Shown: piece by piece, positions 10,016 through 20,809 of the stretch | Numbering within the stretch: position 1 is the first letter of the stretch | Layout of the letters: every line of letters starts with the position of its first letter | NCBI RefSeq assembly: GCF_006438925.1 | Contig: NZ_RCZA01000005.1 | Coordinates: forward strand, 124,001 to 188,000 | Reading direction: 5' to 3' | Source: Pseudomonas mandelii | GTDB lineage: Bacteria; Pseudomonadota; Gammaproteobacteria; Pseudomonadales; Pseudomonadaceae | Length of the DNA: 64,000 bases | Position numbers and translations under genes: made by a program | Notes under the pieces: model-generated | What the model was told of the DNA's origin: nothing | The model's database searches: none | What the model saw: the letters and a program-made list of their open reading frames with translations, nothing else

Positions 10016-10093
10016 AAAAGATCGCAGGCTCCGCCAGCTCCTACAGGAGGTACACCGACCCAATGTAGGAGCTGCCGCAGGCTGCGATCTTTT
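10016..10093. repeat. REP-type palindrome between convergent genes
   Basis: Arms 10016-10043 and 10066-10093 are inverted copies with three mismatches and match the repeat at 6644-6718. It lies between the 3' ends of the barrel gene and glgB, so it may act as a bidirectional terminator. Confidence 0.8.
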
Positions 10094-10097
10094 CGGA

Positions 10098-12329
10098 TCA
10101 ACCCTCCGGACGCAGCATCAACACCGCCAGCGGCGGCAGATTCAATACCAACGAGAGTGCCTGGCCATGGCTCGGCTCATCCTCGGTAAACGCCCCGCCG
10201 CTGTTGCCATAGTTCGAACCGGCGTAAGTGGCAGCATCGCTGTTGATCACCTCGGTCCAACGCCCGGCAAACGGTACGCCGATGCGATAACCCTCACGCG
10301 GCACCGGCGTGAAGTTAGCCACCACCAACACCGGCCGCCCCTCCCTGCTCCAGCGCATGAAGGCATAAACGCTGTTGATGGCGTCATCACCGATCAACCA
10401 CTGGAAGCCTTGCGGCGCGTCGTCCTGATCATGCAGCGCCGGTTCTTCGCGATACAGCCGATTAAGATCGCCGACGAGCTTCTGCACACCTTTGTGTTCC
10501 GAGTACTGCAGCAAGTACCAGTCGAGTTGCTGATCGTGGTTCCACTCACGCCACTGACCAAACTCGCAGCCCATGAACAACAGTTTCTTGCCCGGATGCG
10601 CCCACATGAAACTGAGGTAGGCGCGCAGGTTGGCAAATTTCTGCCAGCGGTCGCCGGGCATCTTGTCGATCAGCGAGTGCTTGCCGTGTACCACTTCGTC
10701 GTGGGAGATCGGCAGGATAAAACGCTCGGACCAGGCATATACCAGGCCGAAACTCAGTTCGTTGTGGTGATGGGCGCGGTACACCGGGTCCTGCTGGATG
10801 TAGTGCAGCGAATCGTGCATCCAGCCCATGTTCCACTTGTAGTCGAAACCCAGTCCGCCCTGTTGCGTGCCCTGGCTGACACCCGGCCATGCGGTGGATT
10901 CTTCGGCAATCACCAGCGCGCCAGGGGCTTCGAGGTCGACCACGTCATTGAGATGGCGCAGGAAGTCGATGGCTTCGAGGTTTTCCCGACCGCCGTGACG
11001 GTTTGGCACCCATTCGCCGGCCTTGCGCGAGTAATCGCGATACAGCATCGAAGCCACGGCATCGACCCGCAGACCGTCAACGTGGAAATGTTTGAGCCAG
11101 TGCAACGCCGAGGCCAGCATGTAACCGTGCACTTCAGTGCGACCCAGGTTGTAGATCAGCGTGTCCCAGTCCTGATGGAAACCTTCCTGCGGGTTGCCGT
11201 ATTCGTACAGCGCAGTGCCGTCGAATTGCGCCAGGCCGTGGGTATCGGTCGGAAAATGCGCTGGCACCCAGTCGAGGATCACGCCGATGTCGGCCTGATG
11301 GCAGGCATTGATGAACGCGGCGAAATCATCCGGCGTACCGTAGCGGGCGCTCGGGGCGAACTGCGACAGCAACTGATAGCCCCAGGAACCACCGAACGGG
11401 TGTTCCATGATCGGCATCAGCTCGATGTGGGTAAAACCCAGTTCCTTCACGTAAGGAATCAGCCGCTCGGCCAACTCATGCCAGGTGTACAGGCGCGCAA
11501 CTTCGCCCAAATCATCCAGCTCACATTGCCAGGACCCGGCATGCAATTCGTAGATCGACAGCGGCGCACTCACCCGATGACGGTCGCCCCGGGATTGCAT
11601 CCACTCCTGATCCTGCCAATCGATGTTCAGCGGCGAAGCGACTTTTGACGCGGTGTCCGGCGGCAGCGAGGTGGCCAGCGCCATCGGGTCGGCCTTGAGC
11701 GGCAGAATGCCGTGGGTACCGAGGATTTCGTATTTGTACGTTTCCCCCGCTTGCATGCGCGGGACGAAAATTTCCCAAACGCCGGTCGGATGACGCAGGC
11801 GCATCGGGTGCCGGCGACCGTCCCAGTTGTTGAAGTCCCCCACCACCGACACCCTTTTGGCGTTCGGTGCCCACACGGCGAACCGCACGCCATCGACACC
11901 GTCGACCGTTTTCAGCTGCGCGCCCAGGCAAGCGCTGAGATCGCGGTGATTGCCTTCGGCGAACAGGTACAAGTCCATCTCACCGAGCAACGGGCCAAAG
12001 CTGTAAGGGTCCTCGGCAATTTGTTCGCCGCCGGCCCACCGGGTTCGCAGCAGATACGGCTGCGCCCGATCGAAATGGCCGATGAACAGCCCCGGTGTCT
12101 GGGTGGCCTCAAGGTTGCCGAGTTCTTCCCCGGAGTCCTTGGCCAGTACCTGCACGCTCAAGGCGTCCGGCAAATAGGCCCGAATGAATTGCCCGCCGGC
12201 ACCATCGCCGTGGGGGCCGAGAATTGCAAAGGGGTCGTGATGTTCGGCGCGTACCAGCGCGTCGATGTCCCGCGATCTGGGCAGCAACGCTTCTTTAGCG
12301 TGACCCTGTTCCTTGTTCGAGAAACTCAT
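10098..12329 (-). CDS. glgB: 1,4-α-glucan branching enzyme
   Basis: 743 residues, normal for GlgB. It makes α-1,6 branches by cutting and transferring α-1,4 glucan segments. An N-terminal module ([13 protein letters not shown]) and a CBM48 ([20 protein letters not shown]) precede the GH13 domain. Catalytic motifs visible: [13 protein letters not shown] (nucleophile Asp), [10 protein letters not shown] (acid/base Glu) and [10 protein letters not shown] (transition-state Asp). It starts two bases after the treS stop, with a GGAGAG site inside treS, so it is translated from the glgE-treS-glgB mRNA. It branches the linear glucan made by GlgE. Confidence 0.97.
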   Translation of the reverse strand: MSFSNKEQGHAKEALLPRSRDIDALVRAEHHDPFAILGPHGDGAGGQFIRAYLPDALSVQVLAKDSGEELGNLEATQTPGLFIGHFDRAQPYLLRTRWAGGEQIAEDPYSFGPLLGEMDLYLFAEGNHRDLSACLGAQLKTVDGVDGVRFAVWAPNAKRVSVVGDFNNWDGRRHPMRLRHPTGVWEIFVPRMQAGETYKYEILGTHGILPLKADPMALATSLPPDTASKVASPLNIDWQDQEWMQSRGDRHRVSAPLSIYELHAGSWQCELDDLGEVARLYTWHELAERLIPYVKELGFTHIELMPIMEHPFGGSWGYQLLSQFAPSARYGTPDDFAAFINACHQADIGVILDWVPAHFPTDTHGLAQFDGTALYEYGNPQEGFHQDWDTLIYNLGRTEVHGYMLASALHWLKHFHVDGLRVDAVASMLYRDYSRKAGEWVPNRHGGRENLEAIDFLRHLNDVVDLEAPGALVIAEESTAWPGVSQGTQQGGLGFDYKWNMGWMHDSLHYIQQDPVYRAHHHNELSFGLVYAWSERFILPISHDEVVHGKHSLIDKMPGDRWQKFANLRAYLSFMWAHPGKKLLFMGCEFGQWREWNHDQQLDWYLLQYSEHKGVQKLVGDLNRLYREEPALHDQDDAPQGFQWLIGDDAINSVYAFMRWSREGRPVLVVANFTPVPREGYRIGVPFAGRWTEVINSDAATYAGSNYGNSGGAFTEDEPSHGQALSLVLNLPPLAVLMLRPEG

Positions 12330-12331
12330 GA

Positions 12332-15300
12332 CTACTCTCCACCAAGATCGGAAAAGGGTTTAAGCCCACTCAATAACCCATACAAACCGTGCAACGGCAC
12401 GGACAACCATGTGGGGCGATTTTCTGCCTCATAGGCCACTTCATACGCTGCCTTCTCCAGGCCGAACAACGCCAATGCGGCGTCCTCGCCTTCCGGATCT
12501 TGCCATGCATGAGCAAGACTAGCTGCCGCCAGCCGATAAGCGTCGACAAATGCTTGTCTTGCTTCATTTAAATAGCGATCAGCGACACGTTGACGAGCGG
12601 CTTGGGCATCGGCGGTGTTGTCGACGTTGTGCACATTGATCGCCATCGCCGCAGCGTAGTCAAAGGAGCGCAATACGCCACTGACATCTTTGTACGGGCT
12701 GTGTTTGCCCCGTCGCTCATGCAGCGGCCGCGCCGGCTCGCCTTCGAAGTCGATCAAGTAGGCGTCGCCCTTGATCACCAGCACCTGGCCCAGGTGCAAG
12801 TCGCCGTGGACGCGAATGCGCAGACCACCAACGGCTTTTTTGCCCAGCTCCTGAACATGGCTGAGGATGGCTTTTTTGTTGTCCAGTAAACGAGTGACCA
12901 AGGCTTTGTCTGCCGGGTTCAATTCGCTTTGATGCTGTTTGAGCAACTTCAGCGCGTGCTCCAGTTGCCCCGCCACGTCCTTGGCACAGGCCAGAGCATC
13001 TTTCTGGGTAGTGACCTGCGGGGTGAAGTCCGGGTTGTCGCTGGGCGCCGCCAGCAGCTGATGCATTTCTCCGAGACGCTGACCGAGCATGCCGGCGAAG
13101 TCTCTCAGTTCGCCCAAGGCGTTGTAGTGTTGCTCCTGCTCGGACATGGCGTCGGCCAGTTCGTCGCGCAGCGCCCGTTCGAGGTTGTTCTGGGTCCATT
13201 CCCAGGCGTCACCCTGATTGCTCAAGTAGCCTTGGGCAATCATCAGCAGATTTTCCTCACCCGCCGGATCGCGGCGAACCACCGAACCCAACAACGGCGA
13301 AATATTGCGGAAACCGGCATGAGTCAGGAACGCGCTCATTTCCAGCTCCGGGTGCACGCCAGACGCGACCTTGCGGATCAGTTTCAGCACCAGGCTGTTG
13401 CCGATCACCACCGAACTGTTGGACTGTTCGGCGGACAGGTAACGCACTTCCGATTCCCCGCTCAGGCCGAGACTCGCCAGTTCCGTCGTCGGCTCGAAAT
13501 GGATCTCGCCCGCGCTGGATGGCAATACGATATTGCTTTGTATGCCCTGCAAAACCGCATGCACAAAGGTTTCGAGGCTGAAGGCGTCGGTGATCAAACC
13601 GACCTGACGCACGCGCCGGACTCGAGACAAGGCCAGTTGCTGAGGCAGCGCGGCACCCACCTGATCTTCGGAGATAAAACCGAACGGCAACTGATAGCGG
13701 CTGGTCTGGCCGCCACTGGTGACGTCGATTTCACTCAACAGCACCGGATGTTGTGGATCGCCGAAGCGCACGCCGTAAGCGATGTTGACCTGTTCGATGG
13801 CCGCGTCCTTGCCGGCAAACCAGCGGCGATTCTGCAGCCAGCTCGGCAAGATGCCCTGCTCCAGCGTGCCGCGGGACGGTGCTTCGAGCAGTTCTTCCAT
13901 ACGTTTCTTCAGCACCAGCGTGGTGAAGTCCGGCAGGCTTTGCGCCGGCTCCACGTGCCAGCTTGGCATCTGGTTTTCTGCTGCCAGGCCGAACCAGTAG
14001 AAGCCGTAAGGCGCCAGGGTCAGAAGGAAATTCAACTGGCCGATCGGCGGGAAGGCGTTACCGCCAAGCATTTCCACCGGCACCATGCCGGCATAAGCGG
14101 ATAAATCCAGCTCCGCCGCTTGCGCACTGCGCGATACGTTGGCCACGCACAGAATGATTTCGTACTTGCCATCCGGCCCGGTGAATTCCCGGGTGTAGGC
14201 CAGAATCCGCCGGTTGCTCGGCGAGAGCATTTTCAGTGTGCCGCGACCGAAGGCCTTGGACTGCTTGCGCACGGCGAGCATGCGCCGGGTCCAGTTCAGC
14301 AACGAATGCGGGTCGCCGGCCTGAGTTTCAACGTTAACCGACAGGTAACCGTATTGCGGGTCCATGATCGGAGGCAGCACCAGGCTGGCCGGGTCGGCGC
14401 GGGAGAAACCGCCGTTACGGTCAATCGACCACTGCATGGGCGTGCGCACGCCGTCACGGTCGCCGAGGTAGATGTTGTCACCCATGCCGATTTCATCGCC
14501 GTAATACAGGGTCGGCGTACCGGGCATCGACAGCAGCAAACTGTTCAGCAACTCCACACGACGACGGTCGCGCTCCATCAACGGCGCCAGGCGGCGGCGA
14601 ATGCCAAGGTTGATCCGCGCCCGACGGTCAGCCGCGTAGTAATTCCACAGGTAATCGCGCTCCTTGTCGGTGACCATTTCCAGGGTCAGCTCATCGTGGT
14701 TGCGCAGGAAAATCGCCCACTGACAGTTGGCCGGGATTTCCGGGGTCTGACGCAGGATGTCGGTGATCGGGAAACGGTCTTCCTGGGCCAGCGCCATGTA
14801 CATGCGCGGCATCAGCGGGAAGTGGAACGCCATGTGGCATTCGTCGCCGTTCAGACCCTTTTTGTCGGTGTCACCGAAGTACAGTTGCGTGTCTTCCGGC
14901 CATTGGTTGGCCTCAGCCAGCAGCATGCGGTCCGGGTAATTGGCGTCGATTTCGGCACGGATCTGCTTGAGGACATCGTGGGTCTCGGGCAGGTTTTCGT
15001 TGTTGGTGCCGTCGCGTTCGATCAGGTACGGAATCGCGTCCAGACGCAGACCGTCGATGCCCATGTCCAGCCAGTAGCGCATCACCGAGAGCACGGCTTT
15101 CATGACTTGCGGGTTATCGAAATTCAGGTCTGGCTGGTGAGAATAGAAGCGATGCCAGAAGTACTGGCCGGCCACCGGGTCCCAGGTCCAGTTGGACTTT
15201 TCGGTGTCGAGAAAGATGATGCGGGTGCCGTCGTACTTTTGATCGTCATCGGACCAGACGTAGAAATCCCGTGCCGCCGAACCTTTCTTGGCCTTACGCG

Positions 15301-15673
15301 CACGTTGAAACCAGGCGTGCTGGTCCGAGGTGTGGTTGATGACCAGTTCGGTAATCACCCGCAGGCCACGTTTGTGGGCTTCCGAGATGAACCGCTTGGC
15401 GTCGGCCATGGTGCCGTAGTCGGAATGCACCCCACGGTATTCGGCAATGTCGTAGCCGTCATCGCGCCGTGGCGAGGGATAGAACGGCAACAGCCAAATG
15501 GTGTTGACGCCCAGATCGGCAATGTAATCGAGTTTGGCGATAAGACCGGGAAAGTCGCCGATCCCGTCATTGTTGGAGTCGAAAAAAGACTTAACGTGAA
15601 CCTGGTAGATAACCGCATCCTTGTACCAGAGCGGGTCCTTGATAAAGGTGGCTGCCTTGGGTTTCTTCGCCAT
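12332..15673 (-). CDS. treS: Trehalose synthase-maltokinase fusion (TreS-Mak)
   Basis: 1113 residues: two enzymes in one chain. Residues ~1-560 are a GH13 trehalose synthase ([62 protein letters not shown]) interconverting trehalose and maltose. Residues ~600-1113 are a maltokinase with the kinase motif HGDLHLGQ near residue 956 and IDFEGEP after it, phosphorylating maltose to maltose-1-phosphate. That product is the GlgE donor encoded just upstream. The fusion is a known Pseudomonas arrangement; Mycobacterium has separate TreS and Pep2. A palindromic repeat lies in the 178-base gap between glgE and treS. Confidence 0.96.
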   Translation of the reverse strand: MAKKPKAATFIKDPLWYKDAVIYQVHVKSFFDSNNDGIGDFPGLIAKLDYIADLGVNTIWLLPFYPSPRRDDGYDIAEYRGVHSDYGTMADAKRFISEAHKRGLRVITELVINHTSDQHAWFQRARKAKKGSAARDFYVWSDDDQKYDGTRIIFLDTEKSNWTWDPVAGQYFWHRFYSHQPDLNFDNPQVMKAVLSVMRYWLDMGIDGLRLDAIPYLIERDGTNNENLPETHDVLKQIRAEIDANYPDRMLLAEANQWPEDTQLYFGDTDKKGLNGDECHMAFHFPLMPRMYMALAQEDRFPITDILRQTPEIPANCQWAIFLRNHDELTLEMVTDKERDYLWNYYAADRRARINLGIRRRLAPLMERDRRRVELLNSLLLSMPGTPTLYYGDEIGMGDNIYLGDRDGVRTPMQWSIDRNGGFSRADPASLVLPPIMDPQYGYLSVNVETQAGDPHSLLNWTRRMLAVRKQSKAFGRGTLKMLSPSNRRILAYTREFTGPDGKYEIILCVANVSRSAQAAELDLSAYAGMVPVEMLGGNAFPPIGQLNFLLTLAPYGFYWFGLAAENQMPSWHVEPAQSLPDFTTLVLKKRMEELLEAPSRGTLEQGILPSWLQNRRWFAGKDAAIEQVNIAYGVRFGDPQHPVLLSEIDVTSGGQTSRYQLPFGFISEDQVGAALPQQLALSRVRRVRQVGLITDAFSLETFVHAVLQGIQSNIVLPSSAGEIHFEPTTELASLGLSGESEVRYLSAEQSNSSVVIGNSLVLKLIRKVASGVHPELEMSAFLTHAGFRNISPLLGSVVRRDPAGEENLLMIAQGYLSNQGDAWEWTQNNLERALRDELADAMSEQEQHYNALGELRDFAGMLGQRLGEMHQLLAAPSDNPDFTPQVTTQKDALACAKDVAGQLEHALKLLKQHQSELNPADKALVTRLLDNKKAILSHVQELGKKAVGGLRIRVHGDLHLGQVLVIKGDAYLIDFEGEPARPLHERRGKHSPYKDVSGVLRSFDYAAAMAINVHNVDNTADAQAARQRVADRYLNEARQAFVDAYRLAAASLAHAWQDPEGEDAALALFGLEKAAYEVAYEAENRPTWLSVPLHGLYGLLSGLKPFSDLGGE

Positions 15674-15710
15674 TTGAAACTCCTGTTGAATTCGAAAAAT
15701 CTGCTGAGCT

Positions 15711-15846
15711 GATCACCTGCCTGCGGGAGCGAGCCAGCTCCGGGCGGCGTTCCGACGAAGGCGGCGTGTCAGGCGACATCGATGTTTGATGTGCCGGCCT
15801 CTTCGCGAGCAGGTCGAATCGTCGCACCGTCGCTCCCACAGGTTTT
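15711..15846. repeat. Degenerate REP element inside the glgE-treS gap
   Basis: Contains the genus-type REP words GGGAGCGAGCC, TCTTCGCGAGCAGG and TCGCTCCCACAGG in inverted arrangement. It fills most of the space between the glgE stop and the treS start and could cause partial termination or mRNA processing inside the operon. Confidence 0.6.
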
Positions 15847-15851
15847 TGCGT

Positions 15852-17846
15852 TTAGACGGTGATCCGCCAGATCCCGAACGGTTGATGCGCCGGGTCGATC
15901 CGCATGAATTGGTACTTGCCGTGCCAGGTCCAGCGATGACCGCTCATCAAGTCCTCGCCCTGGGTGCTGGCGTCGTCGGGCAAGCCCATTTCCCACAGCG
16001 GCAATTCGAAATTCGCTTCCTGGACGTTATGCGGATCAAGGCTGACGGCCACCAGAATGAAATTGCTGCCATCCTCGCTGCGTTTGCCGAAATACAGAAT
16101 GTTGTCGTTCCAGGCGTTGTAGACCTTCAGGCCCAGATGCGTCTGCAGTGCCGGGTTCTGCCGGCGGATGCGGTTGAGCTGGGCGATTTCGGCAATGATG
16201 TTGCCCGGCGCGTTGAAGTCCCGTGGGCGGATTTCATACTTCTCGGAATTGAGGTACTCCTCCTTGCCCGGCACCGGTGCCGCTTCGCACAATTCGAAGC
16301 CTGAATACATGCCCCACAGGCCGGAGCCCATGGTGGCCAGCGCCGCGCGGATCAGAAAACCGGCGCGCCCCGACTCATGCAAAAACGCCGGGTTGATGTC
16401 CGGTGTGTTGACGAAGAAGTTAGGCCGGAAGCATTCGCGCCACGGAGACTCATTGAGCTCGGTGAAATAGGTGGCCAGCTCGGACTTGTTGTTGCGCCAG
16501 GTGAAGTAGGTGTAGCTCTGGGAGTAACCGACTTTGCCCAACCGCGCCATCATCGCCGGGGTGGTAAAGGCTTCGGCGAGGAAGATCACCTCGGGGTACA
16601 GCGCCCGCACATCAGCGATCAGCCATTGCCAGAACGGCAGCGGTTTGGTGTGGGGGTTGTCGACGCGAAACAGCTTCACGCCCTCCTCGACCCACCCCAC
16701 CACGATGTCGCGCAACTCGACCCACAGACTCGGAATCGCATCGGTGGCATAGAAATCGACGTTGACGATGTCCTGGTACTTCTTCGGCGGGTTCTCGGCG
16801 TATTTGATCGTGCCGTCCGGCCGCCAGTTGAACCAGCCCGGATGCTGTTGCAGCCACGGGTGATCCTGGGAACACTGAATCGCGAAGTCGAGGGCGATTT
16901 CCAGCCCATGGTCTGCGGCCGCCGCGACAAGTCGACGGAAGTCTTCGCGCGTGCCCAGCTCCGAATGAATGGCTTCATGCCCACCCTCTTCGCTGCCAAT
17001 GGCATACGGACTGCCCGGATCGTCCGGCCCGGCGGTCAGGGAGTTGTTCGGGCCTTTGCGGTAACTGCGGCCGATCGGGTGGATCGGCGGGAAGTACAGC
17101 ACATCGAAGCCCATGTCCTGGATCATCGGCAGCCGCGAATGCACATCGTTGAAGGTGCCATGACGGGCCGGATCGTCTGTGATCGAACGCGGAAACAATT
17201 CATACCAACTGGCGAACTGTGCCAGGTCCCGTTCGACGTCGAGCGGGTACTCAGGGCTGATGCTCAAATAGGCACGATGATCGGCCTGCGTCATCAGCTC
17301 GGCGCTACGCGGGTGCAGAAACAGCTGGACCTGTTCGATTTCGAGCAGACCCGACAATTCATGGTGCAGTGCCGCCAGTTGTTCACTCAGCTGCCCTTCG
17401 GTGCGTTCGGCGGCTTGCTGGACCAGCGTTCGCCCCTCCTGCAACTCCAGGCTGATCGGCACCCTGGCGGCGTGTTTTTTCTCCAGCTCATAACAGAAGC
17501 TGGCGAACTGATCGATCCAGGCTTCGATGCAAAACACATAACGGCCCTGGCGCGCGACCCGGAACTGGCCTTGCCAACCGTTATTGCCCAGTTCAGTCAT
17601 GACTTCGCTTTGCCAGGTTTCCTCACCCTCGGCGTGCCAGCGCACTCGCACGGCCAACTTGTCGTGACCGTCGGCAAACACTTTGCTGGTCACCACCACG
17701 TCCTGGCCCACCACGGCTTTGACGGCGAACTGCCCGCCGTCGAGGGTCGGCATGGTGTTTTCGATGGCGATGCGCGGTAGCAATAAGGCCTGCGACAGCG
17801 GCATATGAGGGTTGTAGTTCAGCTCTGTCGGTTTTTCAGCAGTCAT
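15852..17846 (-). CDS. glgE: α-1,4-glucan:maltose-1-phosphate maltosyltransferase
   Basis: 664 residues, usual GlgE length. It extends α-glucan by two glucose units from maltose-1-phosphate. An N-terminal β-domain (~residues 30-130) is followed by a helical insert and a GH13_3 barrel. Motifs: FDVLYFPPIHPIGRSYRKGP (GlgE signature), KLFRVDNPHTKPLPFWQW (nucleophile Asp) and IFLAEAFTTPAMM (acid/base Glu). Start ATG 17846 has AAGGAGAG upstream. It is the first gene of glgE-treS-glgB; a σE/AlgU-like promoter lies ~105-130 bases upstream. Confidence 0.97.
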   Translation of the reverse strand: MTAEKPTELNYNPHMPLSQALLLPRIAIENTMPTLDGGQFAVKAVVGQDVVVTSKVFADGHDKLAVRVRWHAEGEETWQSEVMTELGNNGWQGQFRVARQGRYVFCIEAWIDQFASFCYELEKKHAARVPISLELQEGRTLVQQAAERTEGQLSEQLAALHHELSGLLEIEQVQLFLHPRSAELMTQADHRAYLSISPEYPLDVERDLAQFASWYELFPRSITDDPARHGTFNDVHSRLPMIQDMGFDVLYFPPIHPIGRSYRKGPNNSLTAGPDDPGSPYAIGSEEGGHEAIHSELGTREDFRRLVAAAADHGLEIALDFAIQCSQDHPWLQQHPGWFNWRPDGTIKYAENPPKKYQDIVNVDFYATDAIPSLWVELRDIVVGWVEEGVKLFRVDNPHTKPLPFWQWLIADVRALYPEVIFLAEAFTTPAMMARLGKVGYSQSYTYFTWRNNKSELATYFTELNESPWRECFRPNFFVNTPDINPAFLHESGRAGFLIRAALATMGSGLWGMYSGFELCEAAPVPGKEEYLNSEKYEIRPRDFNAPGNIIAEIAQLNRIRRQNPALQTHLGLKVYNAWNDNILYFGKRSEDGSNFILVAVSLDPHNVQEANFELPLWEMGLPDDASTQGEDLMSGHRWTWHGKYQFMRIDPAHQPFGIWRITV

Positions 17847-17949
17847 CGAGCATCTCTCCTTTACGCCCCATGGACGCTCTTGTGTCTGTGGCTTGTAACT
17901 GGATAGCCATCCCGCAGGATCGTCCGCCCCGGAATGAACTCACTTAGGT

Positions 17950-17977
17950 TCCGAGCGACAGGCGCCGGTAAAAGTTC
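17950..17977 (-). promoter_or_regulatory. σE/AlgU-like promoter upstream of glgE
   Basis: On the - strand GAACTT (plus 17972-17977) is followed after 17 bases by TCGGA (plus 17950-17954), matching the AlgU/σ22 consensus GAACTT-N16/17-TCnnA. Its distance to the glgE start (~105 bases) is reasonable. Known biology: trehalose and α-glucan genes respond to osmotic or desiccation stress in pseudomonads. The match is by eye only. Confidence 0.5.
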
Positions 17978-18076
17978 ACGAGCAATTGCCTGGGCCTTCG
18001 CAGGAATCAATTCCTTTGCACTGTGGTCAACACACTTAAGCACGACTTACGCCATGTGCCACTGGAGGCTAAATTC

Positions 18077-18241
18077 ATGAGCATTCCGATCCCTGCCGAA
18101 ACACCTGATCCAAACATCGACAGCCCGGCCATTCCGCCGACCGAGCCTGCACCTGTGCCTGAGCAAGACCCACCCGGTACCACCCCGCCACCGCGTGAAG
18201 ACCCGCCAGAGACGATGCCGCCGGTGACCGCTACACCGTAG
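18077..18241 (+). CDS. Small proline-rich acidic protein
   Basis: 54 residues: MSIPIPAETPDPNIDSPAIP followed by a Pro/Thr/Glu-rich chain to the end. A good ribosome site (GGAGG, 8 bases before the ATG) and genus-typical composition favour a real gene; a start 54 bases further upstream is less likely. Probably disordered; function unknown. Its 3' end overlaps the convergent mgtC-like gene by 11 bases. Confidence 0.7.
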   Translation: MSIPIPAETPDPNIDSPAIPPTEPAPVPEQDPPGTTPPPREDPPETMPPVTATP

Positions 18242-18737
18242 GAGTGTGATCCTTCTCCAGCAATCGCACGATCTTCGGCATGACACTGAATATCGCCAGC
18301 GCCAAAAACGTACTGAACACCGCCGTCGCCTCTCGCCCCAACCCGGCCGAGACGCCGATGGCGGCGGTCATCCACAACCCGGCGGCGGTGGTCAGGCCTT
18401 TGACGTGTCCCTCGTCGCCCTCGTTGTTTTTCAGAATAGTCCCTGCGCCAAGAAAGCCGATCCCCGCGATCACACCCTGCACCACCCGGCTCATCGCATC
18501 GGCTTGCGAGCCGGACATTTGCGGCACCAGCACAAACAACGCGGCACCGAGCGCCACCAGCATGTGGGTGCGAACCCCGGCGGCCTTGCCCTTGTGCTCG
18601 CGTTCAAAGCCGAGAATCCCGCCCAACACCGCAGCCATCAGCAAACGCACGGTAATGCGCGTCAGTTGTGAAGCGTCGCCAATGTCGGCGAACTCCGCTT
18701 GCAGGGTCACCCAAACCTCATGCCACCAGGCGTTCAT
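18231..18737 (-). CDS. MgtC/SapB family inner membrane protein
   Basis: 168 residues with about five hydrophobic segments. Family hallmarks: LRLLMAAVLGGILGFERE-type first helix end, AAGVRTHMLVALGAALFVLV and GVIAGIGFLGAGTIL. MgtC-family proteins influence Mg2+ limitation survival and F-type ATPase activity in pathogens; the role here is not evident and this is the short form without the C-terminal ACT-like domain. No neighbour explains it. Convergent with the proline-rich gene. Confidence 0.88.
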   Translation of the reverse strand: MNAWWHEVWVTLQAEFADIGDASQLTRITVRLLMAAVLGGILGFEREHKGKAAGVRTHMLVALGAALFVLVPQMSGSQADAMSRVVQGVIAGIGFLGAGTILKNNEGDEGHVKGLTTAAGLWMTAAIGVSAGLGREATAVFSTFLALAIFSVMPKIVRLLEKDHTPTV

Positions 18738-18874
18738 GGTGTTGTCCTTGTGATGACTGAATGGAAAGTGGCTTTATTGAGGATGGACCGCGTCGACCAT
18801 TAATCGGTTGCACAGAACGATGATCCTCGGCTGTGCCCTAACACTTTAGAACCCGCAGAAAAAAGGACACCTCC

Positions 18875-19108
18875 ATGACTGTGCGCATCGCAAACCAGAC
18901 CTGCTTCTTCATTACCGAGAACGGCGAAGAAATTCGTTTGTGTCCCGACGTCACCATCATTACCGACTCGGAAAAATCCATGTCGGCGGTGGAGCTCAAT
19001 GACCAGCGCTTCTACATTACCGAAGCAGAAGCCGACGCATTGACCGTAGCAGGCGCAGTCGACGGGCGTAAGCATTTGAAGGCCACCGACAGTGATTCGG
19101 TGATTTGA
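18875..19108 (+). CDS. DUF3203 family small protein
   Basis: 77 residues. MTVRIANQTCFF, the CPDVTIITDSEKSMSAVELN block and the YITEAEADALTVAGAVDGRKH stretch match the Pseudomonas-restricted DUF3203 family. Function unknown; cytoplasmic, acidic, probably β-rich. AAAGGACA precedes the ATG and a good Rho-independent terminator follows, so it is monocistronic. Confidence 0.85.
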   Translation: MTVRIANQTCFFITENGEEIRLCPDVTIITDSEKSMSAVELNDQRFYITEAEADALTVAGAVDGRKHLKATDSDSVI

Positions 19109-19191
19109 CTGACCCGGATCAATAACCCACGCAGACGCTTGATATAGGTGTCTGCGACCCGCTGTAGCGGGTGCATCAACTTGTCGCAGGC

Positions 19192-19225
19192 AGCGGATCA
19201 AAGTCCATCTGATCCGCTTTTTATT
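19192..19225 (+). terminator. Rho-independent terminator of the DUF3203 gene
   Basis: AGCGGATCA (19192-19200) pairs perfectly with TGATCCGCT (19210-19218), followed by TTTTATT. Confidence 0.8.
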
Positions 19226-19237
19226 GCAATAGGTGAG

Positions 19238-19254
19238 TCTGTTATGCAAACAGA
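19238..19254. promoter_or_regulatory. Inverted repeat upstream of the CcoG-like gene
   Basis: TCTGTT-ATGCA-AACAGA, a 6-bp dyad with a 5-base spacer, 50 bases before the chosen start. A possible operator; it does not match the Anr/Fnr consensus TTGAT-N4-ATCAA. Confidence 0.3.
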
Positions 19255-19303
19255 TCGCCGCTCATAGTGCTCAGGCCTGATGGAGGCTGATGAGCGAAAG
19301 ACC

Positions 19304-20749
19304 ATGAGCGATAGAATCCCCGTCCGAACCGTAGAAACCGCCCCTTTAGTACAGAACCCTTCCGTGCAGAGCTATGAGCCTTCGCGTCCAAAGATGAAGG
19401 CCAAATCCAGCGACAACCTGATCCACACCCGCAGCTTCACCGGTTTATTCCGCACCTTGCGCCTGAGCGGCGCAGGGTTTCTGTTTTTGCTGTTCTTCGG
19501 CACGGTGTGGTTGAACTGGGGCGGCCGCCAAGCCGTGCTCTGGGACCTTTCCGAAAGCAAATTCCACATCTTCGGCGCGACCTTCTGGCCGCAGGATTTC
19601 ATCCTGCTGTCGGCGCTGCTGATCATTGCCGCGTTCGGCCTGTTTGCGATCACCGTGTTCGCTGGCAGGGTCTGGTGCGGCTACACCTGCCCACAGAGCT
19701 CCTGGACCTGGATCTTCATGTGGTGCGAGAAGATCACCGAAGGTGAACGCAACCAGCGGATCAAGCTGCAAGCCGCGCCCTGGGGCCTGAACAAACTGGT
19801 CCGCCGCTCGGCCAAGCACACCTTGTGGCTGTCCATCAGCCTGTTGACCGGCCTGACCTTTGTCGGCTATTTCACCCCGATCCGGCCGCTGGCCGAAGAA
19901 CTGCTGACGTTGCAGATGGGCGGCGTCAGCCTGTTCTGGGTGCTGTTCTTTACCGGCGCGACATACATCAACGCCGGCTGGCTGCGTGAAGCGGTGTGCA
20001 TGCACATGTGTCCGTATGCGCGGTTCCAGAGCGTGATGTTCGACAAAGACACCCTGACCATCTCCTACGACGTTGCCCGTGGCGAAAACCGTGGCCCGCG
20101 CAAACGTGATGTGGCCCCGGCAGAAGTCGGCCTCGGTGATTGCATCGACTGCCAGGTGTGCGTGCAGGTCTGCCCGACCGGCATCGACATCCGCGACGGC
20201 TTGCAGATGGAATGCATCGGCTGCGCCGCGTGTATCGACGCCTGTGATTCGATCATGGACAAAATGGGCTACGCCCGCGGGCTGATCAGCTACACCTCCG
20301 AGCATCAATTGCAGGGTGGCAAGACTCATCTGCTGCGGCCTCGATTGATCGGCTACACCGCGGTCCTGCTGGTGATGATCGGTGCGCTTGCCCTGGCGCT
20401 GGTGGAGCGGCCGATGGTGTCGCTGGACGTGAGCAAGGACCGTGGCCTGTTCCGCGAGAACAGTCAGGGGCAGATCGAAAACATCTACAGCCTGAAAGTC
20501 ATCAACAAGACCCAGCAACGCCAGGATTACCGTCTGACCCTGGTCGATGGCGATGGCTTCCAGTTGCAAGGCAAGACCGGACTGAGCCTGGCACCGGGCG
20601 AGATTGTGGATGTGCCGGTGTCGGTGGCGATGACCACTGAACGGCCGAGCAGCAGTTCGCAAGCGATCAGTTTCAAAATTGTCGACAGTGATGAGCCTGA
20701 GATTTATAGCGTGGCGAAGAGCCGGTTTGTTGCGCCGATGAATCGTTGA
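19304..20749 (+). CDS. CcoG/FixG/RdxA-type iron-sulfur membrane protein (CcoG2-like)
   Basis: 481 residues from ATG 19304 (MSDRIPVR, the usual CcoG opening). Several membrane helices (FLFLLFFGTVWLNW, ILLSALLIIAAFGLFAITVF), the conserved GRVWCGYTCPQSSW motif, and two 4Fe-4S cluster motifs starting at C280 (CIDCQVCVQVCP) and C304 (CIGCAACIDAC), then a C-terminal Ig-like periplasmic domain. CcoG reduces Cu(II) for cbb3 oxidase assembly in proteobacteria. Canonical ccoG lies with ccoNOPQ/ccoHIS; this one stands apart beside a MocR regulator, matching the PA4131-PA4132 pair near orphan ccoN4 in P. aeruginosa. An orphan CcoN lies 23 kb away in this window. Confidence 0.88.
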   Translation: MSDRIPVRTVETAPLVQNPSVQSYEPSRPKMKAKSSDNLIHTRSFTGLFRTLRLSGAGFLFLLFFGTVWLNWGGRQAVLWDLSESKFHIFGATFWPQDFILLSALLIIAAFGLFAITVFAGRVWCGYTCPQSSWTWIFMWCEKITEGERNQRIKLQAAPWGLNKLVRRSAKHTLWLSISLLTGLTFVGYFTPIRPLAEELLTLQMGGVSLFWVLFFTGATYINAGWLREAVCMHMCPYARFQSVMFDKDTLTISYDVARGENRGPRKRDVAPAEVGLGDCIDCQVCVQVCPTGIDIRDGLQMECIGCAACIDACDSIMDKMGYARGLISYTSEHQLQGGKTHLLRPRLIGYTAVLLVMIGALALALVERPMVSLDVSKDRGLFRENSQGQIENIYSLKVINKTQQRQDYRLTLVDGDGFQLQGKTGLSLAPGEIVDVPVSVAMTTERPSSSSQAISFKIVDSDEPEIYSVAKSRFVAPMNR

Positions 20750-20809
20750 GCCTTTAAGATGGCGAGCGGTCAGAGGCGGGATTGAGTTTTGTGCATGATC
20801 TGGAAGCCA

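Noticed and set aside
10002..11648. 548-codon open frame antisense to glgB
   Set aside because: Starts in a REP and mirrors glgB; no domain evidence.
19207..19217. ATCTGATCCGC shared between the regions upstream of the ccoG-like gene and ccoN (43773-43783)
   Set aside because: The first copy is part of the DUF3203 terminator stem, so the shared 11-mer is probably chance.
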